Shown here: positions 1-6,709 of the stretch, piece after piece
Layout: each line of letters opens with the position of its first letter
Numbering within the stretch: the first letter of the stretch is position 1
From: Nitrosomonas sp.
GTDB taxonomy: Bacteria > Pseudomonadota > Gammaproteobacteria > Burkholderiales > Nitrosomonadaceae
Reading direction: 5' to 3'
DNA length: 6,709 bases
Assembly: GCA_003514765.1 (NCBI GenBank)
Contig: DOOY01000130.1
Coordinates: 1 to 6,709, forward strand
Position numbers and translations under genes: made by a program
Notes under the pieces: generated by a model
The model's database searches: none
Told to the model about the DNA's origin: nothing
What the model saw: the letters and a program-made list of their open reading frames with translations, nothing else

Positions 1-13
1 GTTTTCTCTTTTT

Positions 14-41
14 TTCATAAAAATACTGTGCACCTTATGAA
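14..41. promoter_or_regulatory. Dyad TTCATAA-N14-TTATGAA upstream of gdhA, possible operator
   Basis: Two perfect 7-base inverted arms, TTCATAA (14-20) and TTATGAA (35-41), lie 60 bases before the gdhA start. Their centres are 21 bp apart, about two helical turns, which would suit a dimeric regulator. The dyad overlaps a poor sigma70-like pair, TTTTCA (12-17) and TATGAA (36-41). The arms are pure AT apart from one C and one G, so chance is a real alternative. No named regulator is claimed. Confidence 0.25.
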
Positions 42-100
42 TTTATTTGGCAGAATGAAGAGTTCAGAAATAACCTTTTTTAAACCGGGGAAATTAAAAC

Positions 101-1444
101 ATGAAATATAAAAGTTTTCAGGAATTCTGTGACTATGTCGCAGGACGTAATCCAGTTCAACCAGAATTTATACAAGCTGTTAAGGAGGTCATGGAAAGCT
201 TATGGCCTTTTATTAGTGAACACCCACGTTACGCTGAACATGGCGTACTAGACCGCCTGGTAGAACCAGAGCGTGCTATTATTTTTCGTGTGGCCTGGGT
301 CGATGATCATGGCGAAGTCAAAGTCAATCGTGGTTATCGCATCCAACATAGCTCAGCGATCGGGCCCTATAAAGGCGGCACGCGTTTCCACCCATCAGTT
401 AATCTGTCCATTCTTAAATTTCTTGCCTTTGAACAGACCTTTAAAAATGCTTTAACCACGTTACCGATGGGTGGCGGCAAGGGTGGATCTGATTTTGATC
501 CAAAAGGAAGAAGCCCGGGTGAAGTCATGCGCTTCTGTCAGGCTTATGCCAGCGAATTATTCCGACATGTCGGTTCAAATACGGACGTACCGGCTGGTGA
601 TATAGGCGTTGGTGGACGAGAAGTCGGTTACATGGCTGGCATGGTCAAAAAACTGGTTAATCGTTCTGATTGTATTTTTACAGGCAAGGGTCTTAGTTTT
701 GGGGGCTCATTGGTACGGCCGGAAGCAACCGGATACGGAACTGTTTATTTTGCTCAAGAAGTCCTCAAACATGCCGGCCGTTCACTTGACGGCATGCGGA
801 TTTCTATTTCCGGCTCTGGCAATGTAGCGCAATTTGCCATTGAAAAAGCACTCACGCTAGGTGGTAAAGTTGTCACTGTTTCAGATTCAAGTGGTACCGT
901 TGTGGATGAAGATGGCTTTACCACCGAAAAACTCGCCATATTGTCCGAAGTCAAGAATCACTTATATGAGCGCGTGGATGAATACGCCAAGCGGGTCAAC
1001 GCAACCTTTCTACCCAACACCAAACCCTGGCATGTGCCGGTCGATGTCGCTTTGCCTTGCGCGACCCAGAACGAAATCAGTGAAGAAGATGCAAAGACAT
1101 TGGTTAAGAACGGTGTTATTTGCGTTGCCGAAGGTGCCAACATGCCTTCTACCGCTGAGGCCGTTGAATGCTTTGAACAAAACAAAGTGCTTTATGCACC
1201 AGGCAAAGCAAGTAATGCGGGTGGTGTCGCTACATCAGGTCTGGAAATGAGTCAGCATGCGATGCGACTTGCCTGGACACATGATGAAGTTGACGCACGT
1301 TTATTGGAAATCATGCAGGCCATCCATAAATCATGTCTGGAATATGGCAGCAAACCTGACGGTAGCGTAAATTACGTTGATGGCGCAAATATTGCCGGAT
1401 TCGTAAAAGTCGCTGACGCCATGTTAGGACAAGGCGTAACCTGA
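101..1444 (+). CDS. gdhA: NADP-specific glutamate dehydrogenase (hexameric, E. coli GdhA type)
   Basis: GdhA catalyses reductive amination of 2-oxoglutarate with ammonium and NADPH to give glutamate in the cytoplasm, a main route of nitrogen assimilation. The product is 447 residues, the same length as E. coli GdhA, and closely resembles it throughout. The N-terminal substrate domain carries PYKGGTRFHP (89-98) with the substrate-binding Lys91. It also carries LPMGGGKGGSDFDP (121-134) with the catalytic Lys127, and PAGDIGVGGRE (164-174) with the conserved Asp167. The Rossmann domain has the dinucleotide turn GSGNVA (238-243). EGANMP (344-349) and NAGGVATSGLEM (372-383) are family hallmarks. 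The assignment to NADP rather than NAD rests on overall likeness to the small hexameric class, not on a single residue. The ATG at 101 follows a weak Shine-Dalgarno, GGGGA (87-91), with a 9-base spacer, and aligns with the family N-terminus. The gene stands apart from slt by 236 bp and ends beside an inverted repeat. No key residue is missing. Confidence 0.97.
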   Translation: MKYKSFQEFCDYVAGRNPVQPEFIQAVKEVMESLWPFISEHPRYAEHGVLDRLVEPERAIIFRVAWVDDHGEVKVNRGYRIQHSSAIGPYKGGTRFHPSVNLSILKFLAFEQTFKNALTTLPMGGGKGGSDFDPKGRSPGEVMRFCQAYASELFRHVGSNTDVPAGDIGVGGREVGYMAGMVKKLVNRSDCIFTGKGLSFGGSLVRPEATGYGTVYFAQEVLKHAGRSLDGMRISISGSGNVAQFAIEKALTLGGKVVTVSDSSGTVVDEDGFTTEKLAILSEVKNHLYERVDEYAKRVNATFLPNTKPWHVPVDVALPCATQNEISEEDAKTLVKNGVICVAEGANMPSTAEAVECFEQNKVLYAPGKASNAGGVATSGLEMSQHAMRLAWTHDEVDARLLEIMQAIHKSCLEYGSKPDGSVNYVDGANIAGFVKVADAMLGQGVT

Positions 1445-1454
1445 TTTATTATCC

Positions 1455-1519
1455 CAGAAAAGTACTGAGTCATTGCATGCGCAAGTAAATCCGCAATTCA
1501 TTCACTTGGTACTTTTCTG
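1455..1519. repeat. Imperfect inverted repeat (16-base arms) just after gdhA
   Basis: CAGAAAAGTACTGAGT (1455-1470) pairs with ACTTGGTACTTTTCTG (1504-1519). The outer 11 bases of each arm are perfectly complementary, and over 16 positions there are 14 Watson-Crick pairs and two adjacent G-U pairs. The 33-base interior can form smaller stems: TTGC/GCAA around ATGC (1473-1484), or ATTGC/GCAAT (1472-1476 with 1493-1497). It begins 11 bases after the gdhA stop, so it should form a long hairpin at the 3' end of the gdhA mRNA. No run of T follows the right arm, so it is not a classic intrinsic terminator. It could stabilise the 3' end, assist termination, or be a degenerate small mobile repeat. I see no clear target-site duplication at its edges. 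Confidence 0.6.
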
Positions 1520-1651
1520 AATTTCAAGGTGTAAATACATTAGCAAAAACATTCGTGAGTGATGGTAAAGATTATTGTTGCAATTCATTATTAGTTGCTG
1601 AGACAACTCTATTTTGCTACGGTATTGCCGATACAACCTATGCAATTTAAT
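1493..1651 (+). repeat. Iterated GCAATTCATT-like decamers in the gdhA-slt gap
   Basis: GCAATTCATT occurs exactly at 1493-1502 and again at 1580-1589, and GCAATTTAAT (8 of 10) lies at 1642-1651. The rest of the gap between gdhA and slt holds no convincing gene. The longest ATG frame I checked there (from 1562) encodes only ten residues. The last copy includes TTTAAT (1646-1651), a possible -10 hexamer 30 bases before the slt ATG at 1681. No well-placed -35 accompanies it, since TTGCCG at 1625-1630 leaves only a 15-bp spacer. The decamers may be chance in an AT-rich spacer. Confidence 0.3.
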
Positions 1652-1680
1652 AGAGTGGTTCCATTGCGTTCAGTTTCGAA

Positions 1681-3645
1681 ATGTTTAGTTTGTATCTTTA
1701 TACCATGACCAAATTCCTGACGAACATAATTATCCTTTTTTATGCGAGTGCGCTGGTCGCCAGCCAAGCTAACCTACCCGGGCTATCCGGGCCAGACAGT
1801 GACTTCATCGCTGCGCGTAAAGCATTTCAGACAGGTAATGCCACATTGTTAGCCGATTACGTCAAGCGCTTGAACAATCATGTATTGGCTCCGCATGTCG
1901 AATATTATCATCTTCGCATGTATTTACGATCGGCCGATATTGAAACGATACGGGCTTTTCTGGCGCGCCACGAAAACAGCCTGGTTGCCGAACGATTACG
2001 TACTGACTGGTTAAAATTACTCGCCAATAATCAACAATGGCAGCTCTTTGAAAGTGAATTTGAAAAATTGGCAAACAAAGACACCGAGCTGCTCTGTTAC
2101 GCCTATCAGCACCGCATCGAAACACATGATAAAAACGCACTTAGTGAAGCACGCTCGCTTTGGTTTACTGCCAACAGTATGCCCGACAGCTGCACACCCG
2201 TTTTCAACACGCTGGTTTCTAAGAAAGTTATTGCAGTCGAAGACATATGGACACGTATCAGACTGGCGCTGGAAGCGGGGCAAACCGGTATGGCACGTTA
2301 TATCAACCGCCGAATACCTGCCGATGAAGCGTTAAATATAGACGAACTCAATGCAGCAGCACAAAACCCTCTTTACTATCTCAAAACACGCCAGAGCAAA
2401 ATAAAAACACGTGCCGATCGTGAAATCGCTTTATTTGCACTGCTGCGTTTGCTAAGCAATGACACCAATCCCGCGCTGGTAAAATGGTTGGAAATCAAGG
2501 ACAAACTATCCGACTCCGATCAATCCTATTTTTTAGGCAGACTCGGCTACCGTGCGGCAATGCGGCATGATTCACGTGCACTTGGCTGGTTTCAGGCAGC
2601 GCAAGATACTAAAAATCCGTATCCCATGACAGACACACTACTGGCATGGAAAGTCCGCGCAGCACTTCGTTTAGGACGCTGGGACAGCGTACTGGATAGC
2701 ATATATCGCATGTCAGCCACTGAGCAGTCGGACAGCACATGGCAGTACTGGAAAGCACGGGCACTCAAGGAATCAGGTAATTTGCTCGATGCCAACAACA
2801 TACTGGTTTCACTCAGCAAGGAACACAATTATTACGGTCAGTTAGCCAAAGAAGAACTAGGTGCAATTCTCACTGCAGCCAAAGAGTCCATTCCTGTCAG
2901 TGAAGAAGAAGTTATCGCCATGGAAAAAATGCCCGGCATACAACGCACTTTGGCTTTTTACCGTTTGGATTTACGCATGGAAGCTTACCGAGAATGGGTG
3001 TGGACTATCCGTAATTTTAATGACCGGCAACTGCTCGCCGCGGCTGAGGTCGCACGGCGACATGGACATTATGACCGCGCCATCAACACAGCTAATCGAA
3101 CCGTACAACAACATGATTTCAAGTTACGCTTCCCAACGCCGCATCGCGAAGCATTAGGGCCTATATTGAAAGAACAAGCTATTGATGAGGCCTGGGTTTA
3201 TGGCCTCATCCGCCAAGAAAGCCGTTTTCTGGCCGATGTCACATCAAGCGCAGGTGCCAAGGGGTTAATGCAACTGATGCCGGATACCGCCAAGTGGGTC
3301 GCCAGACAACTCGGTATTGTCAATTTTCAGCAAAATCTGGTCACACAAATCGATACCAATCTGAGACTCGGCACCTATTATTTAAAACATGTACTCTCAA
3401 CGTTGGACAATCAGCCATTGTTAGCATCTGCCGCTTATAACGCCGGCCCGGGGCGCGCGAGACGCTGGCGCGACAACGATAAAAATCTGGAAGGTGCGAT
3501 CTATGCCGAAACAATTCCTTTCAGTGAAACACGCGATTATGTAAAGAAAGTACTCAAAAATTCAGTCTATTATGCAAATGTACTGGAACATGATCACACT
3601 GCACCAACGCTCAAGGAACGCCTGGGTGTTGTTTCAAGAAAATAA
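1681..3645 (+). CDS. slt: Soluble lytic murein transglycosylase (Slt70 family, GH23)
   Basis: The enzyme cleaves the MurNAc-GlcNAc bond of peptidoglycan in the periplasm, leaving 1,6-anhydro-MurNAc ends, and serves in wall turnover and recycling. At 654 residues it is close to E. coli Slt70 (645). The N-terminus is a signal peptide: Lys11, a hydrophobic core at 12-27, and probable cleavage near SQA (28-30). Residues from about 40 to 410 look like the helical superhelix (U-domain). About 415-485 matches the linker domain. About 495-640 is the lysozyme-like catalytic domain with Glu513 in IRQESRF, GAKGLMQLMP (525-534), SAAYNAGPGR (583-592) and IPFSETRDYV (612-621). The only two cysteines, 139 and 171, could form a periplasmic disulfide (inference). 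An in-frame TAG at 1651-1653 limits the upstream start. ATG at 1705 (Met9) gives a more typical signal peptide and is my preferred start, but neither ATG has a Shine-Dalgarno. cca follows after 86 bp on the same strand. The catalytic set is complete. Confidence 0.94.
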   Translation: MFSLYLYTMTKFLTNIIILFYASALVASQANLPGLSGPDSDFIAARKAFQTGNATLLADYVKRLNNHVLAPHVEYYHLRMYLRSADIETIRAFLARHENSLVAERLRTDWLKLLANNQQWQLFESEFEKLANKDTELLCYAYQHRIETHDKNALSEARSLWFTANSMPDSCTPVFNTLVSKKVIAVEDIWTRIRLALEAGQTGMARYINRRIPADEALNIDELNAAAQNPLYYLKTRQSKIKTRADREIALFALLRLLSNDTNPALVKWLEIKDKLSDSDQSYFLGRLGYRAAMRHDSRALGWFQAAQDTKNPYPMTDTLLAWKVRAALRLGRWDSVLDSIYRMSATEQSDSTWQYWKARALKESGNLLDANNILVSLSKEHNYYGQLAKEELGAILTAAKESIPVSEEEVIAMEKMPGIQRTLAFYRLDLRMEAYREWVWTIRNFNDRQLLAAAEVARRHGHYDRAINTANRTVQQHDFKLRFPTPHREALGPILKEQAIDEAWVYGLIRQESRFLADVTSSAGAKGLMQLMPDTAKWVARQLGIVNFQQNLVTQIDTNLRLGTYYLKHVLSTLDNQPLLASAAYNAGPGRARRWRDNDKNLEGAIYAETIPFSETRDYVKKVLKNSVYYANVLEHDHTAPTLKERLGVVSRK

Positions 3646-3731
3646 TCAGCTACGGTAAGATGAAATGCGTACAGATGTTTTTTGCATATAAGCAACTGCA
3701 ATTTATTTTTTGAATTTCTTATTTTTCTACA
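3646..3731 (+). other. T-rich slt-cca spacer and cca leader
   Basis: This 86-bp gap is strongly T-rich in its last 50 bases. It contains a weak stem, TTGCA (3682-3686) with TGCAA (3697-3701), followed by TTTATTTTTT, which resembles a poor intrinsic terminator. With only five pairs in the stem I do not call it one. GCAATTTATT (3698-3707) resembles the decamers before slt and could include a -10-like TTTATT, but no good -35 is present. slt and cca may therefore be read through together or cca may have its own weak promoter. Confidence 0.3.
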
Positions 3732-4973
3732 TTGAAAATTTATTTGGTAGGCGGTTCAGTACGTGATGAATTGCTGGGCCTGCCTGTAAAAGATCATGAT
3801 TACGTAGTAGTCGGCAGCACGCCAGAAGAAATGGAACAATTAGGTTATCGTCCGGTTGGCAAGGATTTTCCGGTTTTTCTACATCCGAAAACCAAAGAAC
3901 AGTATGCGCTGGCACGAACCGAACGAAAAATCTCGCGTGGTTATAAAGGCTTTGAAGTTTTCACCACACCGCAGGTCACGCTCCAGGAAGATCTTGTTCG
4001 AAGGGATTTAACCATTAACGCTATCGCTAAGGACGAAAACGGTAATATCATTGATCCATTCAACGGTGTTGCCGATCTGGAAGCAGGCATCTTACGCCAT
4101 ATTAGTCCGGCTTTCTCAGAAGATCCGGTTCGCATTCTCAGAATCGCACGATTTGCGGCGCGCTTCAGTTTCCGCATTGCACCCGAAACACTCACATTAA
4201 TGAACGACATGGTACATAATGGTGAAGTGGAAGCGCTGGTACCGGAACGCGTTTGGCAGGAAATCTCCAGAGGATTAATGGAAAATAATCCTTCACGCAT
4301 GTTCTATATGTTACGAGAATGTGGTGCACTGTCGCGTATTTTACCTGAAGTTGACGTATTATTCGGTGTTCCCCAATCGGCGCTTACACATCCGGAAATC
4401 GATACCGGCTTACATACCATGTTGGCCATTGATTATGCCGCAACTAGGAATTACTCCTTACCGGTCCGTTTCGCCGCACTATTGCATGATCTCGGAAAAG
4501 GAACAACACCACCGGAAGAATGGCCCCATCATATTGGGCATGAACAACGCAGCATGCAAATTATCATGGATTTATCTGAACGTATCCGTGTCCCCAAGGA
4601 ATCACGCGATCTTGCCATATTGGTCGCGCAACTGCATGGTAAAGTGCATCAGTCAGAAGCACTCAATCCAATAACCATTTCCGATCTGCTGCATGCTGTT
4701 GATGCTTATCGCAAACCGGACCGTTTTGGAGAATTTTTACAGGCCTGTGCCTGTGACTTTCATGGCCGCCCCGGGTACGCCAAAAGACCTTATCCACAAA
4801 TAAATCTATTAAACAAAGCGCTCAACGCAGCGCAAAATATTAACGCTGGCGAAATTGCAGCAGCCCTTCGTGAGAAAATCAAAGATAGCGCTTTACTGCC
4901 CATCGCCATCAATACCAACGTACGCAAAGCACGTATCGCCAAAATAAGGCAAGCACTAAACAAAACCGATTAA
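3732..4973 (+). CDS. cca: Multifunctional CCA tRNA nucleotidyltransferase / 2'3'-cyclic phosphodiesterase / phosphatase
   Basis: Cca adds or repairs the 3'-terminal CCA of tRNAs from CTP and ATP without a nucleic acid template. It is a class II enzyme of 413 residues, against 412 in E. coli. The head has GGSVRD (7-12), the metal-binding pair Asp21 and Asp23 in DHD, RRDLTINAIA (90-99), and the EDPVRILRIARFAARF segment (130-145), which contributes nucleotide-selecting residues. The C-terminal half holds an HD phosphohydrolase domain with His228, His252-Asp253 in LLHDLGKG, and His270. By family knowledge this domain gives 2',3'-cyclic phosphodiesterase, 2'-nucleotidase and phosphatase activity. 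The start is TTG. In-frame TGA at 3711-3713 leaves only ATT (3714) or TTG (3732), and the next ATG (3831) would remove GGSVRD and DHD. No Shine-Dalgarno is visible, because the leader is almost all T and A. The gene is co-directional with slt and convergent with valS. Catalytic motifs are intact. Confidence 0.96.
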   Translation: MKIYLVGGSVRDELLGLPVKDHDYVVVGSTPEEMEQLGYRPVGKDFPVFLHPKTKEQYALARTERKISRGYKGFEVFTTPQVTLQEDLVRRDLTINAIAKDENGNIIDPFNGVADLEAGILRHISPAFSEDPVRILRIARFAARFSFRIAPETLTLMNDMVHNGEVEALVPERVWQEISRGLMENNPSRMFYMLRECGALSRILPEVDVLFGVPQSALTHPEIDTGLHTMLAIDYAATRNYSLPVRFAALLHDLGKGTTPPEEWPHHIGHEQRSMQIIMDLSERIRVPKESRDLAILVAQLHGKVHQSEALNPITISDLLHAVDAYRKPDRFGEFLQACACDFHGRPGYAKRPYPQINLLNKALNAAQNINAGEIAAALREKIKDSALLPIAINTNVRKARIAKIRQALNKTD

Positions 4974-5134
4974 CCTTGAGTACTTCGCCGGAGTAATACT
5001 TACGGAATACTGACTACTTGCATCAGGGATAGAATAGAATCCGAAACATCGAAAAAAGCGAAAGAGTTGCCTTTGAAATATGCTCAGTAACAACACGTTT
5101 ATTCACAGATTAGTTATTCCTTGCTCAGGCATTA
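4974..5134. other. Convergent cca/valS spacer with a short hairpin, no clear terminator
   Basis: The two genes point at each other across 161 bp, where transcription from both sides should end. Just after the cca stop, TACTTC (4981-4986) pairs with GGAGTA (4990-4995) around GCC, a 6-bp stem with one G-U pair, but no T-run follows. On the valS side I found no stem followed by T residues on the - strand. No open reading frame of note lies wholly inside. Termination may be Rho-dependent or the transcripts may overlap (inference). Confidence 0.35.
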
Positions 5135-6709
5135 TTAATGCAGTTTTTGCAACTGTTCGTTCAAGCTATCCAGCTTTGTATTAAAGTCTGCCAATCGATC
5201 TTTTTCTTGCGCCACGACTACTGCTGGCGCACGTTCGATAAAATTCGGGTTAGACAACTTTATTTCAGCCTTGGATTTTTCTGCTGCTATGCGCGTCAGT
5301 TCTTTTTTCAGACGTTCGCGCTCAGCTTCCACATCGATTTCAATTTTCAACATGAGTTTGAAGTCACCCACAATGGATACCGGCGCATCGGCATCAGGTA
5401 AGGCATCCTCAATTTCAATATCTGACAACTTAGCCAACGACATGAGATAAGGTGTAAATTCATCCAACATCTGCGCATTACCGATAGCCAGCAATGGCAC
5501 TTTTTGTGCCGGTGACAGATTCATTTCTCCGCGCAATGTTCGGCAGGCATTCACCATTTCTTTGAGTAATTGAATGTTCTCAATTGAATCCTGGTCAATT
5601 TTTACCGGCTCTGCAAGTGGATAAGGTTGACACATGATGCTGGCACCACTGATTCCTGCAAGTGGCGCCACTTTTTGCCAGAGTTCTTCAGTAATAAAAG
5701 GAATAATCGGATGCGCAAGGCGCAACATCGCTTCGAGCACCCGTACCAATGTCCGGCGTGTGGCATGCTGCACAGATTCGCAATCACTGTTTAACTGAAC
5801 TTTTGCCAATTCAACATACCAGTCGCAATATTCATCCCACACCAGCTCATAGATTTCTCTTGCCGCCAGATCAAAACGATAATTTGCAAAAGATTTTTCT
5901 ATCGCATCTTCAGCCTGTTGCAAACGACTGATGATCCATTTGTCCGCATTCGAGTATTCATATCGCAAGCTGGAATCCAATCCAGTATTTTTCCCTTCAC
6001 AATTCATTAACACGTAACGTGTTGCATTCCATAATTTGTTGCAGAAATTGCGGTAACCCTCACAACGTTGCAAATCAAACTTAATATCGCGTCCGTGCGA
6101 AGCCAGACTGGCAAAGGTAAACCGCAGCGCATCCGTACCAAAAGCCGGTATCCCACTGGCAAAATGTTTACGGGTATTTTTTTCGATAGATACCGCCTGT
6201 TTGGGATTCATGAGTCCTGTTGTACGTTTAGCAATCAGATCGTCAAGCGAGATACCGTCAATCAAATCAAGTGGATCCAGCACATTTCCCTTGGATTTGC
6301 TCATTTTATGACCTTCCGCATCTCGAATCAGGCCAGTGATGTAAACCTCTTTGAATGGTACTCTGCCTGTAAAATGCAGCGACATCATCACCATCCGCGC
6401 TACCCAGAAAAATATGATATCAAAGCCGGTAATCAAAACCGATGTCGGCAAGAAAGTTTTTAATTCTCGCGTATCTTCAGGCCAACCCAACGTTGAAAAA
6501 GGCCACAATGCAGATGAAAACCAGGTATCCAGCACATCCTCATCCTGTTTTAGTTCTGTTTTACCGGACAGTTTCTGTGCTTCTTCCAAACTATGGGCTA
6601 CAATAATATTGCCATCTTCGTCATACCATGCAGGTATACGATGCCCCCACCAAAGTTGACGCGATATACACCAGTCCTGAATATTTTCCAACCATTGGTT
6701 GTACACATG
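5135..6709 (-). CDS. valS: Valyl-tRNA synthetase, C-terminal part (5' end beyond window)
   Basis: ValS charges tRNA-Val with valine in the cytoplasm (class I aminoacyl-tRNA synthetase). The visible 524 residues are the C-terminal part. The frame is open to the right edge, where codons read His (6709-6707) then Val (GTG, 6706-6704), so no start lies here and that GTG is internal. By comparison with E. coli ValS (951 residues) about 420 N-terminal residues are missing, including the HIGH motif and most of the editing domain. Counting His as 1, visible motifs are [15 protein letters not shown] (14-28), [16 protein letters not shown] (56-71), [12 protein letters not shown] (95-106) and the ATP-site KMSKS (135-139, at 6293-6307), then GTDALRF (191-197). 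Residues from about 250 to 400 form the helical anticodon-binding domain. From about 455 to the end a charged Glu/Lys/Arg-rich segment is the coiled-coil tRNA-binding arm typical of ValS. This arm and the WWGHRIPAW context distinguish it from IleS and LeuS. The stop is TAA at 5137-5135. No disruption is seen. Confidence 0.97.
   Translation of the reverse strand, partial: HVYNQWLENIQDWCISRQLWWGHRIPAWYDEDGNIIVAHSLEEAQKLSGKTELKQDEDVLDTWFSSALWPFSTLGWPEDTRELKTFLPTSVLITGFDIIFFWVARMVMMSLHFTGRVPFKEVYITGLIRDAEGHKMSKSKGNVLDPLDLIDGISLDDLIAKRTTGLMNPKQAVSIEKNTRKHFASGIPAFGTDALRFTFASLASHGRDIKFDLQRCEGYRNFCNKLWNATRYVLMNCEGKNTGLDSSLRYEYSNADKWIISRLQQAEDAIEKSFANYRFDLAAREIYELVWDEYCDWYVELAKVQLNSDCESVQHATRRTLVRVLEAMLRLAHPIIPFITEELWQKVAPLAGISGASIMCQPYPLAEPVKIDQDSIENIQLLKEMVNACRTLRGEMNLSPAQKVPLLAIGNAQMLDEFTPYLMSLAKLSDIEIEDALPDADAPVSIVGDFKLMLKIEIDVEAERERLKKELTRIAAEKSKAEIKLSNPNFIERAPAVVVAQEKDRLADFNTKLDSLNEQLQKLH

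Noticed and set aside
48..62. Possible sigma54 promoter (TGGCA at 48-52) before gdhA
   Set aside because: The -24-like TGGCA is present but the -12 TTGC is absent at the required spacing (59-62 read AGAG).
1593..1608. Hairpin AGTTG/CAACT as a terminator
   Set aside because: Only a 5-bp stem with no following T-run, and too far from the gdhA stop.
1595..1651. Sigma70 promoters before slt (TTGCTG with TACGGT; TTGCCG with TTTAAT)
   Set aside because: The first has a poor -10 and the second only a 15-bp spacer. Such weak matches are expected by chance in an AT-rich gap.
3682..3710. Intrinsic terminator between slt and cca
   Set aside because: The 5-bp stem is AT-rich and too weak despite the trailing T residues. 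Mentioned only as a property of the spacer.
5138..6659. Several + strand open frames of 60-131 codons over valS, and similar ones over gdhA, slt and cca
   Set aside because: They overlap strongly conserved coding sequence in another frame, have no recognisable domains, and read as shadows of the real genes.
6704..6706. GTG as the start of valS
   Set aside because: The frame is open beyond it to the window edge (His codon at 6707-6709), and the visible part corresponds to the C-terminal half of ValS, so it is an internal Val codon.
1..6709. A new defence, mobile or biosynthetic system
   Set aside because: All coding space belongs to four intact or edge-cut housekeeping genes with complete motifs. 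The gaps are short and hold only small repeats.

Overview
The window is a stretch of ordinary bacterial housekeeping chromosome with four protein genes. Three are complete on the + strand: gdhA (glutamate dehydrogenase), slt (soluble lytic murein transglycosylase) and cca (CCA-adding tRNA nucleotidyltransferase). One is partial on the - strand: valS (valyl-tRNA synthetase), which runs off the right edge. All four are recognised from family motifs and full-length resemblance to the E. coli type. I see no frameshifts, insertion sequences, tRNA or rRNA genes, CRISPR arrays or phage genes.

Organism: a Gram-negative proteobacterium. The evidence is a periplasmic Slt70-type transglycosylase with a signal peptide, a hexameric NADP-type GDH of 447 residues, and an HD-domain Cca of E. 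coli length. Slt directly followed by cca is an arrangement I associate with Betaproteobacteria. Together with a moderate to slightly AT-rich base composition (judged by eye), this makes a Nitrosomonas-like betaproteobacterium my best guess. That is inference from memory, not a search result.

Layout: 1-100 is the gdhA leader, with a small AT-rich dyad and a weak ribosome binding site. gdhA occupies 101-1444. The gap 1445-1680 holds a strong imperfect inverted repeat just after gdhA (1455-1519) and repeated GCAATT-type decamers. slt occupies 1681-3645, with a likely true start at 1705. A short T-rich gap (3646-3731) precedes cca (3732-4973), which starts with TTG and has no visible Shine-Dalgarno. 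A 161-bp spacer (4974-5134) separates cca from the convergent valS (5135-6709).

The genes do not form one pathway. GdhA assimilates ammonium into glutamate, Slt turns over peptidoglycan in the periplasm, and Cca and ValS mature and charge tRNA in the cytoplasm. slt and cca are co-directional with an 86-bp gap and may be co-transcribed. gdhA looks like its own transcription unit. I found no new biological system. The observations worth a second look are small non-coding repeats and unusual translation starts, and none is strong.
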